Assembly: GCA_012845835.1 (NCBI GenBank) | Contig: JABAKD010000002.1 | Span: 3,860,001-3,924,000 of the forward strand | Source of the DNA: Undaria pinnatifida | Lineage: Eukaryota; Sar; Phaeophyceae; Laminariales; Alariaceae | DNA length: 64,000 nt | Reading direction: 5' to 3' | Shown: piece after piece, positions 11,531 to 21,599 of the stretch | How the letters are laid out: every line of letters starts with the position of its first letter | Position numbering within the stretch: the stretch's first letter is position 1 | The notes under the pieces: generated by a model | What the model saw: only the letters and a program-made list of their open reading frames with translations | The model's database searches: none | What the model was told of the DNA's origin: nothing | Translations under genes and position numbers: made by a program

Positions 11531-12960
11531 TAGGCTGGGATATTCTTAAAAAGGCCAACCATTTCCTCGAATGAGTGGGGTTAATCCTGTAGGGCCGCAA
11601 AACCCTTCCCTATTTTATTTCCAAGTAGCTTTGTTCCCAAAAAATGGGTTTCCAGTTAGTTGCACCGGCGTTAAAACGCGCGTGCCAATCATTTTTTTGA
11701 GTAAGATGGAATCAAACGCGCACGCCAACCATTTTCTCGATCTAAGTGGATTGACCAACCGCTTTTCTCGAACAAGTTATGAGGTGAAGGTACCCTCAAA
11801 TTTTCTGGGGCGCTCTGTAGTGCCAGTGCCAGGTACATAGCTCTAAATATTCACGCGTGTTAAGGCAAAGAGATTTCTACGGGCGGTGCGTCTTTCCGTC
11901 TTTCCAAAGCATCGCATCCGCGACGGCCGTCGAACAACACAGCATCGAAGATGGCCAAAACACAGCTTTCAGAACGACAACCCGATGCATCCTAGAAGCA
12001 CGGGTCAGACCCCATCACCGTAGGGGCAGGGGCAGGGCTAGGGTTCTTGTCAGGGTTAGCGTTGCCTTCCCCCCCCGCGCATTTTAACATATCCATGGTA
12101 CAGCGCGTAACCAACCAAATTTCCCGGATACAGGTTGGTCAATAATCCGAAATAATTCTGCGTGAGTCAACCTGAATGTGTGACCAACCCAGGGGGGGAC
12201 GGTGTGTGTCACACCCCCGGGGGTATACCACACCGGGTGATACAGTTTCTTGCAGCCCGAAATAACTATATTTTTTAACACCGGGGGTGGTATACGTCGT
12301 TGTGTGTGGCAAGCGGCAGGACTCGCGCTCGAGCGTACTGTGTGCTGCTCGTGCTGAGGTTGCCGCGCCGCAGCAGCTCTCTACGCTAGACACATACACA
12401 TACTTTGATATAGATATACGTAGGCGACGTGGCTCGAACCCGCGCCGTATGCTGGTTGCATTGAAAGGCGGTCGAACGTTGTACTGCTGTACAGCTCCAC
12501 ATTTGCCTGCTTGTGTACCGCAATATGATACAGCCTGGCGGGGTCCCAGATGAACGGGAGTCCAGAAAAAACAGAAAACGGGCAAAATAGTTTTTTCACT
12601 CCTTGTTGCGATGTCTACACGAAAACCTACCGGTCCACGAATGTGAAGCCTATACTAAGACCTACACGATGACCAAATTTTAGATGAGAGCGGTATCACT
12701 GGTCTGTTCCGTGGGGCTCTTGCATGGGTACCCTGCTCAACGTACGTACCAGATGTGTATGTGCTGAGCGTATCGTCGACGGCGTGATGTTTGGCGACTG
12801 TTGTAGTCTAATAGTGGGTCGACTTTCTCCCCAGCCTCCGAAAAGGCTGAGACGCCCAACAGCGAGAGAGCGAGGGAGACTTCAAAGGCGTGTGTGAGGG
12901 GGGAGGGGAGGGGGAGTTGCAGGCCTGGGAGTGTACTGTCGAAGGGTAGAGTCGCTCGAG
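11531..12960. other. Intron 1 sequence; one tRNA-like relic
   Basis: At 12350-12500 the minus strand carries CGCGGGTTCGAGCCACG, a box-B-like T arm without a full cloverleaf. Palindromic GGGGGTATACC and GGGGTGGTATAC patches lie at 12218-12295. No coding exon recognised. Confidence 0.4.
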
Positions 12961-12961
12961 G

Positions 12962-13075
12962 TATGCAACATCAGCAGCAGCAGCAACAGCAACAACGACA
13001 GCAACCCCACAAGCACCACCACAGCAGCAGCAACCGTAGCACAACAACAGCAGTAGCAGCAACGAAACGTTTTGC
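12962..13075 (+). repeat. CAG/CAA-rich microsatellite
   Basis: CAGCAGCAGCAACAGCAACA and similar units. Confidence 0.9.
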
Positions 13076-13094
13076 ACACCTCCGGCAGGTCGTG

Positions 13095-13400
13095 ATCTAG
13101 ATCAAATAGATAGATCATATATAGATAATATATAGATCATCTAGATCATCAAACAGATAGACGATATAGATAGTATAGATAATCAAATAGATAGATCAAA
13201 ATATATAATGTAGACAATCAAATAGATACTCCGGAGTAGATCATATAGATAATCGAATACATAGATTACGTAGATCACATCGCCTAGATCCTAAAATGGA
13301 AAGATCATATAGATCATATATATCAAACAGATAGATCATGTAGACACCGTTAATCATCTAGATAATCTGGACCATACAGATCATCTGACAGTAGATCCTA
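13095..13400 (+). repeat. AGATCATATAGATA-type low-complexity array
   Basis: About 300 bp of imperfect 12-14-bp units built from TAGATCATA and AATAGATAGATC. Confidence 0.88.
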
Positions 13401-13622
13401 TATCTGCCTCAATGAGATGCTGAGCACGATCAACACAAAGAAAGTACAGATCCAATCCTGGAAGGAAAATGCTAAATCATGCAGTTCGTACGGCTCACAC
13501 CCGGGTAACATGAGCTAGACCACACAGATCTCCCTGAAATATCTATATCACCTCAAGTGGGAACCGATCGATGATCTGCCCGATGCGTGAAAGGTTGAAC
13601 CTCAACCGCCCTTTTTTCTCAC

Positions 13623-13745
13623 CAGCACCTTGAGGAGAACACTGTCGGCTGGGATATCTCGCGGAATCGGTGAGGTGATCACTTCGAAGCCAGGCGCATC
13701 CATGTCCTTGGAAGGGCGAGGCACCGTGCATTGTCGGTTACTCAT
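13623..13745 (-). CDS. Zinc alcohol dehydrogenase gene 1, exon 1 (start)
   Basis: This exon encodes the first 41 residues of a medium-chain, zinc-dependent alcohol dehydrogenase of the GroES-like fold. It opens MSNRQCTVPRPSKDMD and ends with ...SVLLKVL, the strand that precedes the catalytic cysteine in this family. The exon stops at CTG|GTGAGA (donor at 13622) in phase 0 and joins in frame to the exon at 9360-9268. An in-frame upstream ATG at 13859 would add 38 residues including a ten-arginine run encoded by a GAG/CTC microsatellite. I chose the inner ATG because it gives the usual family N-terminus; an organelle-targeting extension cannot be excluded. The gene reads leftwards, has introns of 4.3 and 6.1 kb, and leaves the window at the left edge, so the coenzyme-binding half is not visible. 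The substrate is unknown. Confidence 0.8.
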
Positions 13746-13859
13746 GCTGCCAAAAAAACGACGGCGACGTCTCCTCCTCCTCCTCCTCGTGCTATGGTTG
13801 GCGTGTGCTGGAAGAGCTCCGCGCGTTTTCAGCTGCCAAGCGACGACATCAGGTGACAT

Positions 13860-15487
13860 GAGTGCAAGGGGACAAAACGCGGCGCATCTGCTGTCGGTTC
13901 AGGAATTCAAACTCAAACTCAAACTCCCCCCCAAAAAAAGTCCATCAGGTTTTCGCCAACTTGTCCGAGTTATGTCGCATCACTGTAGACTGATCGACGC
14001 TATGGAACCGTCCTATTGACCCTGTAACTAAGCTTACCAAAGGATGCAGTCCTCTTGAGTGACAGCAGTCCTCTTGGGTTGGGGGAGGGAAAAGGTCAAA
14101 CGGAGGCATCTACCCCTAGCCTGGGTGTTTCGGTCACTTGGAGGTATCGGGAAAACACGCCCACAGAACGTGCCCGTGGTTTTGCCCCAAACCGCCTAAA
14201 ATTCAATTATGGCGCGCTTTGCAAGGCGTTCGCAGCCCATGCCGAGCACGGACACCGTTTGTCCCTTTTCGGGAACGGTGTTGGTTCTGCAAGTATAGGA
14301 ACCGCGACGAAGGGAGGGGTTAAGATAATGCCTTATTTCGGACACGGTTTGCCCCAAAATCTACAAAGCTAATACTCCGAAGTATGCTCAGAACCCCCTC
14401 TTGACCCGACCACATTTCGGCCAGGTGGGGGAGTTTAGCAGGTTTGCGCGGGTATACCTCCCCAATTTGAGGTCAAAAGGGAGGATTACTTTCGCCCTGT
14501 CACTGCGTCGGGGCCCCGATGGTCCCAAGAGAGCTCGAAAAAACAAACTCTGTGGCGTGCTTGGCATGGGCAGCGGGTGTCTTGTCAGCGTGTCAGAATT
14601 GAAACTCTGGGCAGTTTTGGGCAAGCGCGGGCACGTTCCGGGGTCGTGGTTTTCCTACTGAAGGGTAGATATACTGGCTAGCGCTGAATTGCGAACACAA
14701 TCGAGCTCAATTGACGCACAGCATGTACGAAAAAGGTGCAAGTGTGGTGGGCTCAACCTTTATTTTTCCTGTTCCGCCGGAATATATAGACTTAATTACT
14801 TAGTTCTCGACCCCCTCGGAGATCTTGCTCGGCATATTCTTCCCCCCCTCAGCCAATCTCAGCCCGCAATTGCCGAAAAGAAAATTAGTTGCTGGGGAAA
14901 AGAACCGTCCCGAAGTTCCTTGAGAAAATTAGTTGCCGGAGAAAGATGTCTTTGTGCTGAATTAACATATATAAAACTCCCTATACCACCGAATGACCCA
15001 AAAACTCAGGCCCCTTCAACTATCCCCCTAGTTTATTTTCCCCGAGAGCACGCCCAACGGGTACGTCGCGAGACCCAAGGGTACAGAATCTAGAAGCGAA
15101 ACAGAAGTTGGCCGGGTAAAGCTCGGACGCGCAAGTAGGCGCGAGAGCTGCGTGGAACCCTTCTCACCTGTTCGTGAGACACTGACACCAGGCGTTTGGC
15201 ACGCCAAGTTTTCCGCCCCTTCCCCCCCCCCCAGTTAAGGGTCTTTGGGTAGCAGGAGTATGCACGGGCAGACTGTCTTGTTCGATCAGGCCTAAAGTTT
15301 TTTCTGGTCTCTAGGAAACACAACTCGTGCACTACTCATAGGTGCACGGCACCTACGTATGCACTGTGGGACCCCCCCACCCCCCCTCAGCGGTCAGCAG
15401 TAGCAGCTTCGGCGCTTTTGCACGCCGCTCACTACCACCCTTGGAGGAAGGCAAAGAAACGCGGGTTGCACGCAAGCGCAAGCATAA
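13860..15487. other. Upstream region of alcohol dehydrogenase gene 1
   Basis: No coding sequence recognised on either strand. The 5' side of the gene has a CTC run (13770-13788) and no obvious TATA box. Confidence 0.4.
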
Positions 15488-15770
15488 GACGCGCGCTACG
15501 ATAGAGGTGCACCACTTTTTTCTTCCAATACTACCCCTCAATTTAGGAGCTTAAGTCTTGACCTCTCCCTAACACTTTTTTTAGAGAAAAAAAAAAACGC
15601 TCTACTACGGGATGAAAAAAATCCCATGGCCTAAGTGCACAGCGAGAATAACGCCAAAAAAACAAAAAAGTGTTTTTTTTTTTTTTTTAATGACGAATTT
15701 GGGTTGGGGAGTCCGTCATTCACAGAAAAAAAAAAGCCAAAAAATTGCTGCCTCTGCCATAGCATGTGTC
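15488..15770 (+). mobile_element. M1 MITE
   Basis: From GACGCGCGCTACGATAGAGG to CCATAGCATGTGTC. Confidence 0.72.
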
Positions 15771-15889
15771 CAAACGTGCCATTGGAAAGGTGACCTCCGG
15801 AATCTGCGTGTACGGGCAACCCCTATTTGCATTGTCGATGTGAAAACAAATGGCTGGGCACCCTTTTAGTCAACTTCTATCGCGCACGT

Positions 15890-16050
15890 CGACCCAGACC
15901 CAACCCAACCCCAACCACAAAGCCCTAAACCTAACCCCAACCACAAAGCCCTAGTCTTAACACCAGCCCTTTATGGGGCTCGAGGTCGGCAGGGGCGGTC
16001 CCGTGGTTCCTCCGCGCTGTTCGTAGTAGGCGATCTTCGAAAAGAAAAAA
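15890..16050 (+). repeat. Telomere-like tract plus GGCTCGAGGTCGGCAGGGGC block
   Basis: CCAACCCCAACCACAAAGCC followed by TATGGGGCTCGAGGTCGGCA. The same pairing is found at 17035-17150 and 47830-47925, so the telomere-like tract is part of a dispersed repeat. Confidence 0.7.
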
Positions 16051-16394
16051 AACGGCGGGCCGAAAGGCAAGCCTTAAGCCATCAGGCACACGGTGTGCGG
16101 TCATATTCTTTCACACCGATCATACAAAATAGGTGATGTTCGCACCTTACTCTGGCATTGTCGGTGTGAAAAAAAAAAGGAAGGGCCGCACACCGACTTT
16201 GAGCCAATTTCTATTTCAAACGTCGGCCCACGCACCCAACCCGATCCCATCAGCCATGACGCCTGCGACGGTAGAGAGGTAGCATGACTTGGCCCTTTTC
16301 TTTCTGAATGTGGCGGGGGCCCTTGACCCAAACTGTTCGTTGGAACAGAATTCTCGTTTCGAAACATGTAATTTTTGTATACCTCACCCATGGG

Positions 16395-16950
16395 TTTTGG
16401 TGACCGTCGGGCTGCTTTCTCAGTTCACCCAACGTCAGGTTTCGGGTGGGGTTTGATGACCGTCGGGCTGCTTTCTCAGCTCACTCGAAGTCAGGTTTTG
16501 GGTGGGCTTTGGTGACCGTCGGGCTGCTTTCTCAGTTCACCCAAGGTCAGGTTTCGGGTGGGCTTTGGTGACCGTCGGGCTGCTTTCTCAGCTCACTCGA
16601 AGTCAGGTTTTGGGTGGGCTTTGTTGACCGTCGGGCTGCTTTCTCACTTCACTCGAAGTCAGGTTTTGGGTGGGCTTTGGTGACCGTCGGACTGCTTTCT
16701 CCGTTCACTCGAAGTCAGGTTTTGGGTGGGCTTTGGTGACCGTCGGGCTGCTTTCTCAGCTCACTCGAAGTCAGGTTTTGGGTGGGCTTTGTTGACCGTC
16801 GGGCTGCTTTCTCACTTCACTCGAAGTCAGGTTTTGGGTGGGCTTTGGTGACCGTCGGACTGCTTTCTCAGTTCACTCGAAGTCAGGTTTTGGGTGGGCT
16901 TCGGGGACCGTACGAGCTGCTTTCTCAGTTCACCCAAAGTCAGGTTTCGA
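16395..16950 (+). repeat. 56-bp satellite, ten units with a 3-unit higher order
   Basis: Units read GGTGACCGTCGGGCTGCTTT then CTCAGTTCACTCGAAGTCAG. The triplet of variants (CAGCTCACTCG; GTTGACC...CACTTCACTCG; CGGACTGC) occurs at 16564-16732 and again at 16733-16901. Confidence 0.93.
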
Positions 16951-17144
16951 GTGCGGCATAGAGCGTTTCAAGTGAGTCCCCGAAATAAACAAACAAAAAA
17001 AAAATGGAGCACCTCTACTGTGGCACGTGCGCCATAACCCTGACCCTGACCCTAACCCCAACCCCAACCCTTAGGGGGGGGGGGCTAGAGGTCTGCATGG
17101 CCGGTCCCGCCGCTCGCGGTTCCGCCGCGTGTTTCGTAGGCCTT

Positions 17145-17486
17145 TGTTAAGGTAATAGCGGGGTATTAGCCCGTTTGACCACGTGCAAAAGGTTAACCAA
17201 TAGCTTACCCAAACTGAGCCTTACAATACTCTCCCCTCCTGAAACGGCGGGATAGCACGGTCACGTATGCAGGCGGACCTGTCAATGTCCAAGCCGTCTC
17301 ACTTCCTGGGTATACCGGGGGCGTGCCCGAGTTGTTAAGGGAATGGATTGGAAACCCATCGTGATTGCACGCGCAGGTTCGGGTCCTGCCGACGACGCCA
17401 TTTGTTAAGGTATTAGTGGGGTATTAGTCCGTTTGACCACATGCGAAAGGTTAACCAATAGCTTACCCAAACTAAGCCTTAAAACA
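17145..17486 (-). mobile_element. Miniature LTR retrotransposon (TRIM) copy 1 with complete primer-tRNA-like insert
   Basis: Terminal direct repeats of 84 bp (17145-17228 and 17403-17486) enclose 174 bp. The insertion is flanked by the 4-bp target duplication CCTT (17141-17144, 17487-17490). On the minus strand the order is LTR (TGTTTTAAGGCTTAG...CCTTAACA), two bases, a primer-binding site TGGCGTCGTCG, interior, a purine tract AGGAGGGGAGAG and the second LTR. No coding capacity exists, so it must be mobilised in trans. The interior begins with the complement of a whole tRNA-Ser-like molecule, not just its 3' end. Confidence 0.88.
17317..17400 (+). pseudogene. tRNA-Ser(GGA)-like sequence inside the TRIM
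   Basis: The sequence folds as a class II tRNA. The D arm is CCCGAGTTGTTAAGGG, and the anticodon loop TTGGAAA has anticodon GGA with one A-C mismatch at the stem top. The long variable arm is CGTG-ATTG-CACG, and the T arm is GCAGG-TTCGGGT-CCTGC. The 3' end is CGACGACG with an encoded CCA. The 5' acceptor strand GGGGGCG pairs at only four of seven positions, so it is not a functional gene. The encoded CCA and the position directly at the primer-binding site suggest a reverse-transcribed tRNA primer. Confidence 0.7.
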
Positions 17487-17689
17487 CCTTCCTAAAATAT
17501 TCAGCGGGCCGAAAGGCAGGCCTCAACCAATCAGACGCATGGTGCGCGCAGGATCGTTCTTGTCACATCGACAATGCAAGCAGGTACTCTCCAATGTACG
17601 AGGAGTTCACCGGGAAATACTGGCGTTTCCAAAAGATGAAAACGTGTTATTCTGTTATTCAAAGTTAGTAAGTATCAAGTACCAGGCAT

Positions 17690-18310
17690 CACTTGTATTT
17701 TTGCACCCCTCACAAAATCCCCAAATTCTTCAAAATCGGGATTCATTTGAGAGATGAGACTGGAACCACATCTACACTCGTTATAATGATACTCCGTAGT
17801 TCGGCAACACGCGCTGCTGTACTTGGGCAGTCAAGTTTTGCAGGATACAAGCGTGATCCTTAGCGCTATCACTAGAGCTCACCAAAATGGCAAGATAATT
17901 TCATGGCGCGAGCATGTCGCTGAAAGTTGGACTTGTGCTTCCATGATTTAATTTGGGCACCATTTTTTTTTCTTCAAATTTCATGATTTTAACCCACTAT
18001 TTTTTTACACGAACTTTCGCCGGTGTAACAAAGAACCAGGCTAGAGTTTGAAAAAAGCGGCGCAAACCAAGTCCTGGAAGAGAACAACTCCAACCTTTCA
18101 GCGACGTGATCATGTGCCTTGACGGACATGAAATTATCTGCCGTTTTGGTGAGCTCTAATGATATCACTATCTGGTACACGATTGTACCCTGCAAAAAAT
18201 AATTGCCCATGTACAGCAGTGTCGCGCAATTATGGAGTTTCCCTGAGGAATATAGGTATTGTTCCAGTATATTAAAACGAGTCCCGATTTTTTTCAAGGG
18301 GTTTATTGTA
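17690..18310. repeat. Imperfect fold-back, arms of about 240 bp
   Basis: The left arm 17690-17930 (GCGCTGCTGTACTTGGGCAG, GAGCTCACCAAAATGGCAAG) is the inverted copy of the right arm 18065-18310. Only the right arm retains an open frame (minus, 18315-17989, LELTKTADNFMSVKAHDHVA), so the source may be an unidentified gene. Confidence 0.75.
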
Positions 18311-18499
18311 CACATAATTAATAATTATCTTGAAAATAAAAATACACTCCAGCTGTGAGATCGAATATTTTGTCGAAACTCATCTTTGCAAGCTGCCTGT
18401 GGTACTCCGATCGCGCGTATTACGGGTTGTGTGTCCCTCATTAAGGATATAGGTCGGCGACTCCCTTTGCAACTACAGTGTAGCTATCAGGGTCAACAG

Positions 18500-19030
18500 G
18501 GTGAGGTTAGTCAGTCTGTGCGCGGAAACTATAAAACCCGTTTTTGAGGGGGACAAAATCTGACTGCTGTGGAAGGAAATGCATCAGTTTATCAAGTGAA
18601 TCCTGTGAGTCGGATAACCGATGAGGGGAGGGCGGAGTTTTTCACGACGTGGGGGTCTGGTTTTGATCAAAAGGGATCGGGGGTGGGGGGGGGGGAGGGG
18701 GGGGGACGGGTGGGGCAGCTCAATTTGTGCGTGGAAACTATAAACCCTTCAAGGGGAAAAATCTGACGGTTTTGGCAAGAATGCGCCAGTTTATCATGGG
18801 GGGCGGGCGGGGCGGGTGGGGCAGCTCAATCTGTGCGTGGAAACTATACATCCTTTAAGGGGATAAATGTGACGGTTTGGGAAAGAATGCACCAGTTTAT
18901 CACGTATATCCTGTAAGTCGTACAACCAGTGAGTAGAGGGCGGAGTGTTCGAAGGGGTGGGGGTGGGGTGGGGGGGGGGAGAGGTGGGGGGTGGGGGAGG
19001 GGTGGGGGAGGTGGGGGGAGGGGGGGGGGG
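18500..19030 (+). repeat. G-rich block with about 150-bp repeats
   Basis: Three units with GTGCGTGGAAACTATA, AATCTGACGGTTTTGGCAAG and CCAGTTTATCA, separated by long G-rich runs (18671-18712, 18955-19036). Confidence 0.8.
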
Positions 19031-19049
19031 GGGGAGGGCCTTAGGTTGC

Positions 19050-19560
19050 TATACGCGCGGTGCTAGGTCTAGGCGATGGTGCGGGTGGTGGGGAAGGAGG
19101 GGGCGTTGAGGGCGGGGGGGGGTGGGAATTGCAGCAGCGGCATGGATAGCTCTAGAAAGATCATGAGGTGATATCCAGTGCGTGGAAATGATTATTGCTC
19201 TGGAGGATTTCTATATTAGGTAAGGCGTTTGAGCAAGAGAGGACGGGGAAAAAAAAAGAAGAGGGGGGGGGAGGGGAAGGGTTTTCAAGAGGTTTAGGTC
19301 ACATAATATTAAAATACACTCCAGCTGTAAGATCAAAGATTTGGTCAAAATTCATCTTTGCAAGATTATGTGTGACACTCGGATCGCGCGTATTAATCTT
19401 ATATGTAGGGGCTTGCTATTCGCGTGGTGCTAGGCCTAGGCGATCGTGCGGGTGGTGGGGAAGGAGTGGGCGTTGGAAGGGGGGGGGGTGAATGGAAGCT
19501 ACGTCATGGACGACTAGAAAGATAATGACGTGGTATCAATTGCGCAGAAGTGTTTGTTAC
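19050..19560 (+). repeat. 150-bp direct repeat pair
   Basis: GCGGTGCTAGGTCTAGGCGA, GGTGCGGGTGGTGGGGAAGG and TAGAAAGATCATGA are found at 19055-19200 and, diverged, at 19418-19560. The segment between (19300-19405) is also a copy of 18330-18430. Confidence 0.8.
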
Positions 19561-20186
19561 TTTGGCCGACTTCGATTGTAAGTGGGGCGTTGGAACAACG
19601 TGTTAAAGCTTCATAATTTGTTGTTGTACATGGATCGAACGATAGAATATTTCAATCGATAGGTACAAAATCGTGCAGTTGCCATTATTTTCTGACATCG
19701 CTAATTATAAGAAAGAGATACGTATTGCCAATTGCAACAGGCGAGGTGATGTGGTCATGCAATATCCATTGAGCACGAGAGGGAGAAATGCGAATCGTCA
19801 GTGTTTTGAAAAGAGCGCTTGGTGTACACGCGCTCAATTACGTTACTTCGTTAGTCAAACTTCGCTTGGCATAGGTTGGGAGGCGATCACGCAGACGGCA
19901 AATATTATGGAAAATCGTCCTGTTGGCCCTGGCAACATCCAGGGGACGTCACCGACCTATATATTTCGCTGTTAGGTAATGGTACGTAGGAGTGTCCCGT
20001 AGTGGCGCTGTTAGTGTCTGTGCTACCGTCAGGTTTTCTCGATGGATTGGCTGGACAACCAGCATCACTTCGACGTTCGCTCAGTTGTTTAGCAGAACAA
20101 GGGGCGTGAAATTATTGCCCCCCGTTTATAACGTACGATGCTGTGTATTGGCATTCAGATAGTCTTGTATTTGGCATTCGCGGTAG

Positions 20187-20603
20187 GTGGGCGCGGATGA
20201 ATGGCTCCGGCACCTAAATCATCGCCAGAGCGGCGTGCGGCCTGTTCTACCCTCAATTCCACAGCTTTCCGCCGACGAACATCGGTGGGTGGACACATGG
20301 GCGATTCTCAACCCCTCGCCCGCATTGCCTGTTTGGGCAGACGTATTTAGGGACCCGATGCAATGGCCGCTCCGACGGTGGCCGTGGCATGCCCCCGCGT
20401 GGGACGCCGGCGCGGAGGGGAGCGCGTTTGTGCCAGGTTTCGTGCGCAAACACGAAGCGGTTTGGGACGAACTTGTCCTGCAGGAACACCCACTCCGTGA
20501 CCAGCTTACATCATGCTGGTGTTTGGAACATGGAACAAGCGGTACCGAGGTACCATGTACGTTTTACGGTGACCGCTGCTGCTCTTGCGGGGAGAACTTA
20601 TGA
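20187..20603 (+). CDS. Possible retroelement ORF fragment
   Basis: This 138-codon ORF includes GSAFVPGFVRKHEAVWDELV and LQEHPLRDQLTS. The F-V-P-G-F-V-R-x-H segment followed by HPLRD resembles the region ahead of the polymerase in some algal retroelements, from memory only. The last 30 codons look out of frame. No polymerase follows. Could be a relic or chance. Confidence 0.3.
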   Translation: MGADEWLRHLNHRQSGVRPVLPSIPQLSADEHRWVDTWAILNPSPALPVWADVFRDPMQWPLRRWPWHAPAWDAGAEGSAFVPGFVRKHEAVWDELVLQEHPLRDQLTSCWCLEHGTSGTEVPCTFYGDRCCSCGENL

Positions 20604-20981
20604 AACCAGTGACGGTGTTTCTAAGCGAGCGCAAAAGTAGGCTAATCCTAATTGATTTACCACGCCCGCCGGTCCTTCGCCTCGTGCACGCCACTGTATG
20701 GAAACGATTTATAAGAAGTTTGGGTGAGGCGACGACCCCAGTCCGATAGCCGATGCAGAGTATAAGAAGCAATGGAGTTATGGGTAGGCCCACCGGTTGG
20801 GGGAGGAGGCCTCATCTAATCCACAATACTTACCTTAAGTGATCGGTGATTTTTTTTTTTTTTTTTTCATCCTCCGGCGGATGGGGAAAAATAAAGCTTT
20901 AGCTCACCACACTTCCACGTATTTTCATAAGCCGCAGAAGAACACTACAGTAAAATCGAGTTACCAGAAAATGAGTCATCG

Positions 20982-21419
20982 ATGGTACGGAGGTGGCTCC
21001 ATGATTTGGAACCGGTGAATTACTTGGAAAATCTATGCCACATCGATCATTGTGCTTGTTTCCCACGCACCCAAAGCCAGAGAACATACGTTGAAGGAGA
21101 AATACTGACCATCCCACCCGCCCAGTTAATGTATGCAGTAGTTTCTTGTTTTACAACCTTTGCGGACTGGAGAAGTCTGCGAGCGGCTTGCCACACTCAG
21201 CCCCGTGCGGAAGCAACTAGGGATGTCTTCAAATGGATCCGAGATTGGAACAAAGCTGTTGGTTCCGGCCTATTTGAGTATTTGAGCCTCTCTGAGGCAC
21301 GGTACCGGAGCCACAACCATTGCCTTCAACCCCCGCCCAACGGGCAAGAACAAGAGGAAGCAGAAACAATTTCGGACCACCCTAGACATCCTGCGTGCTC
21401 AGTAGCTTCTGCGCCGTGA
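20982..21419 (+). CDS. Unrecognised ORF of 145 codons
   Basis: The ORF has balanced composition and no repeats (MVRRWLHDLEPVNYLENLCH ... FTTFADWRSLRAAC ... WIRDWNKAVGSGLFEYL). It ends just before a TTTTA microsatellite. GAGGCCTCATCTAATCC occurs on both sides (20810 and 21586), so the whole 0.78-kb segment may be one insert or a repeat. I cannot assign a function. Confidence 0.3.
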   Translation: MVRRWLHDLEPVNYLENLCHIDHCACFPRTQSQRTYVEGEILTIPPAQLMYAVVSCFTTFADWRSLRAACHTQPRAEATRDVFKWIRDWNKAVGSGLFEYLSLSEARYRSHNHCLQPPPNGQEQEEAETISDHPRHPACSVASAP

Positions 21420-21500
21420 TTTATTTTATTTTATTTTATTTTATTTTATTTTATTTTATTTTATTTTATTTATTTATTTATTTTTTTATTATTTCTTTAT
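21419..21500 (+). repeat. (TTTTA)n microsatellite
   Basis: About eleven TTTTA units running into TTTA units. Confidence 0.95.
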
Positions 21501-21599
21501 TTTCCACGATTTCTGCCGCGCTGAGCGCTGAGCGTGGCGAGGTACATCCCGGGCGAGACCCTCCTGCTTCGTTCGGGGCAGGAGGCCTCATCTAATCCA

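Noticed and set aside
13746-13859. Upstream ATG at 13859 as the start of alcohol dehydrogenase gene 1
   Set aside because: The extra residues are dominated by an arginine run from a trinucleotide repeat and have no family counterpart; kept only as an alternative.
16395-16950. CRISPR-like array in the 56-bp units
   Set aside because: No variable spacers; a simple satellite.
17317-17400. Functional tRNA-Ser gene
   Set aside because: The acceptor stem pairs at only four of seven positions, CCA is encoded, and the sequence sits exactly at a TRIM primer-binding site.
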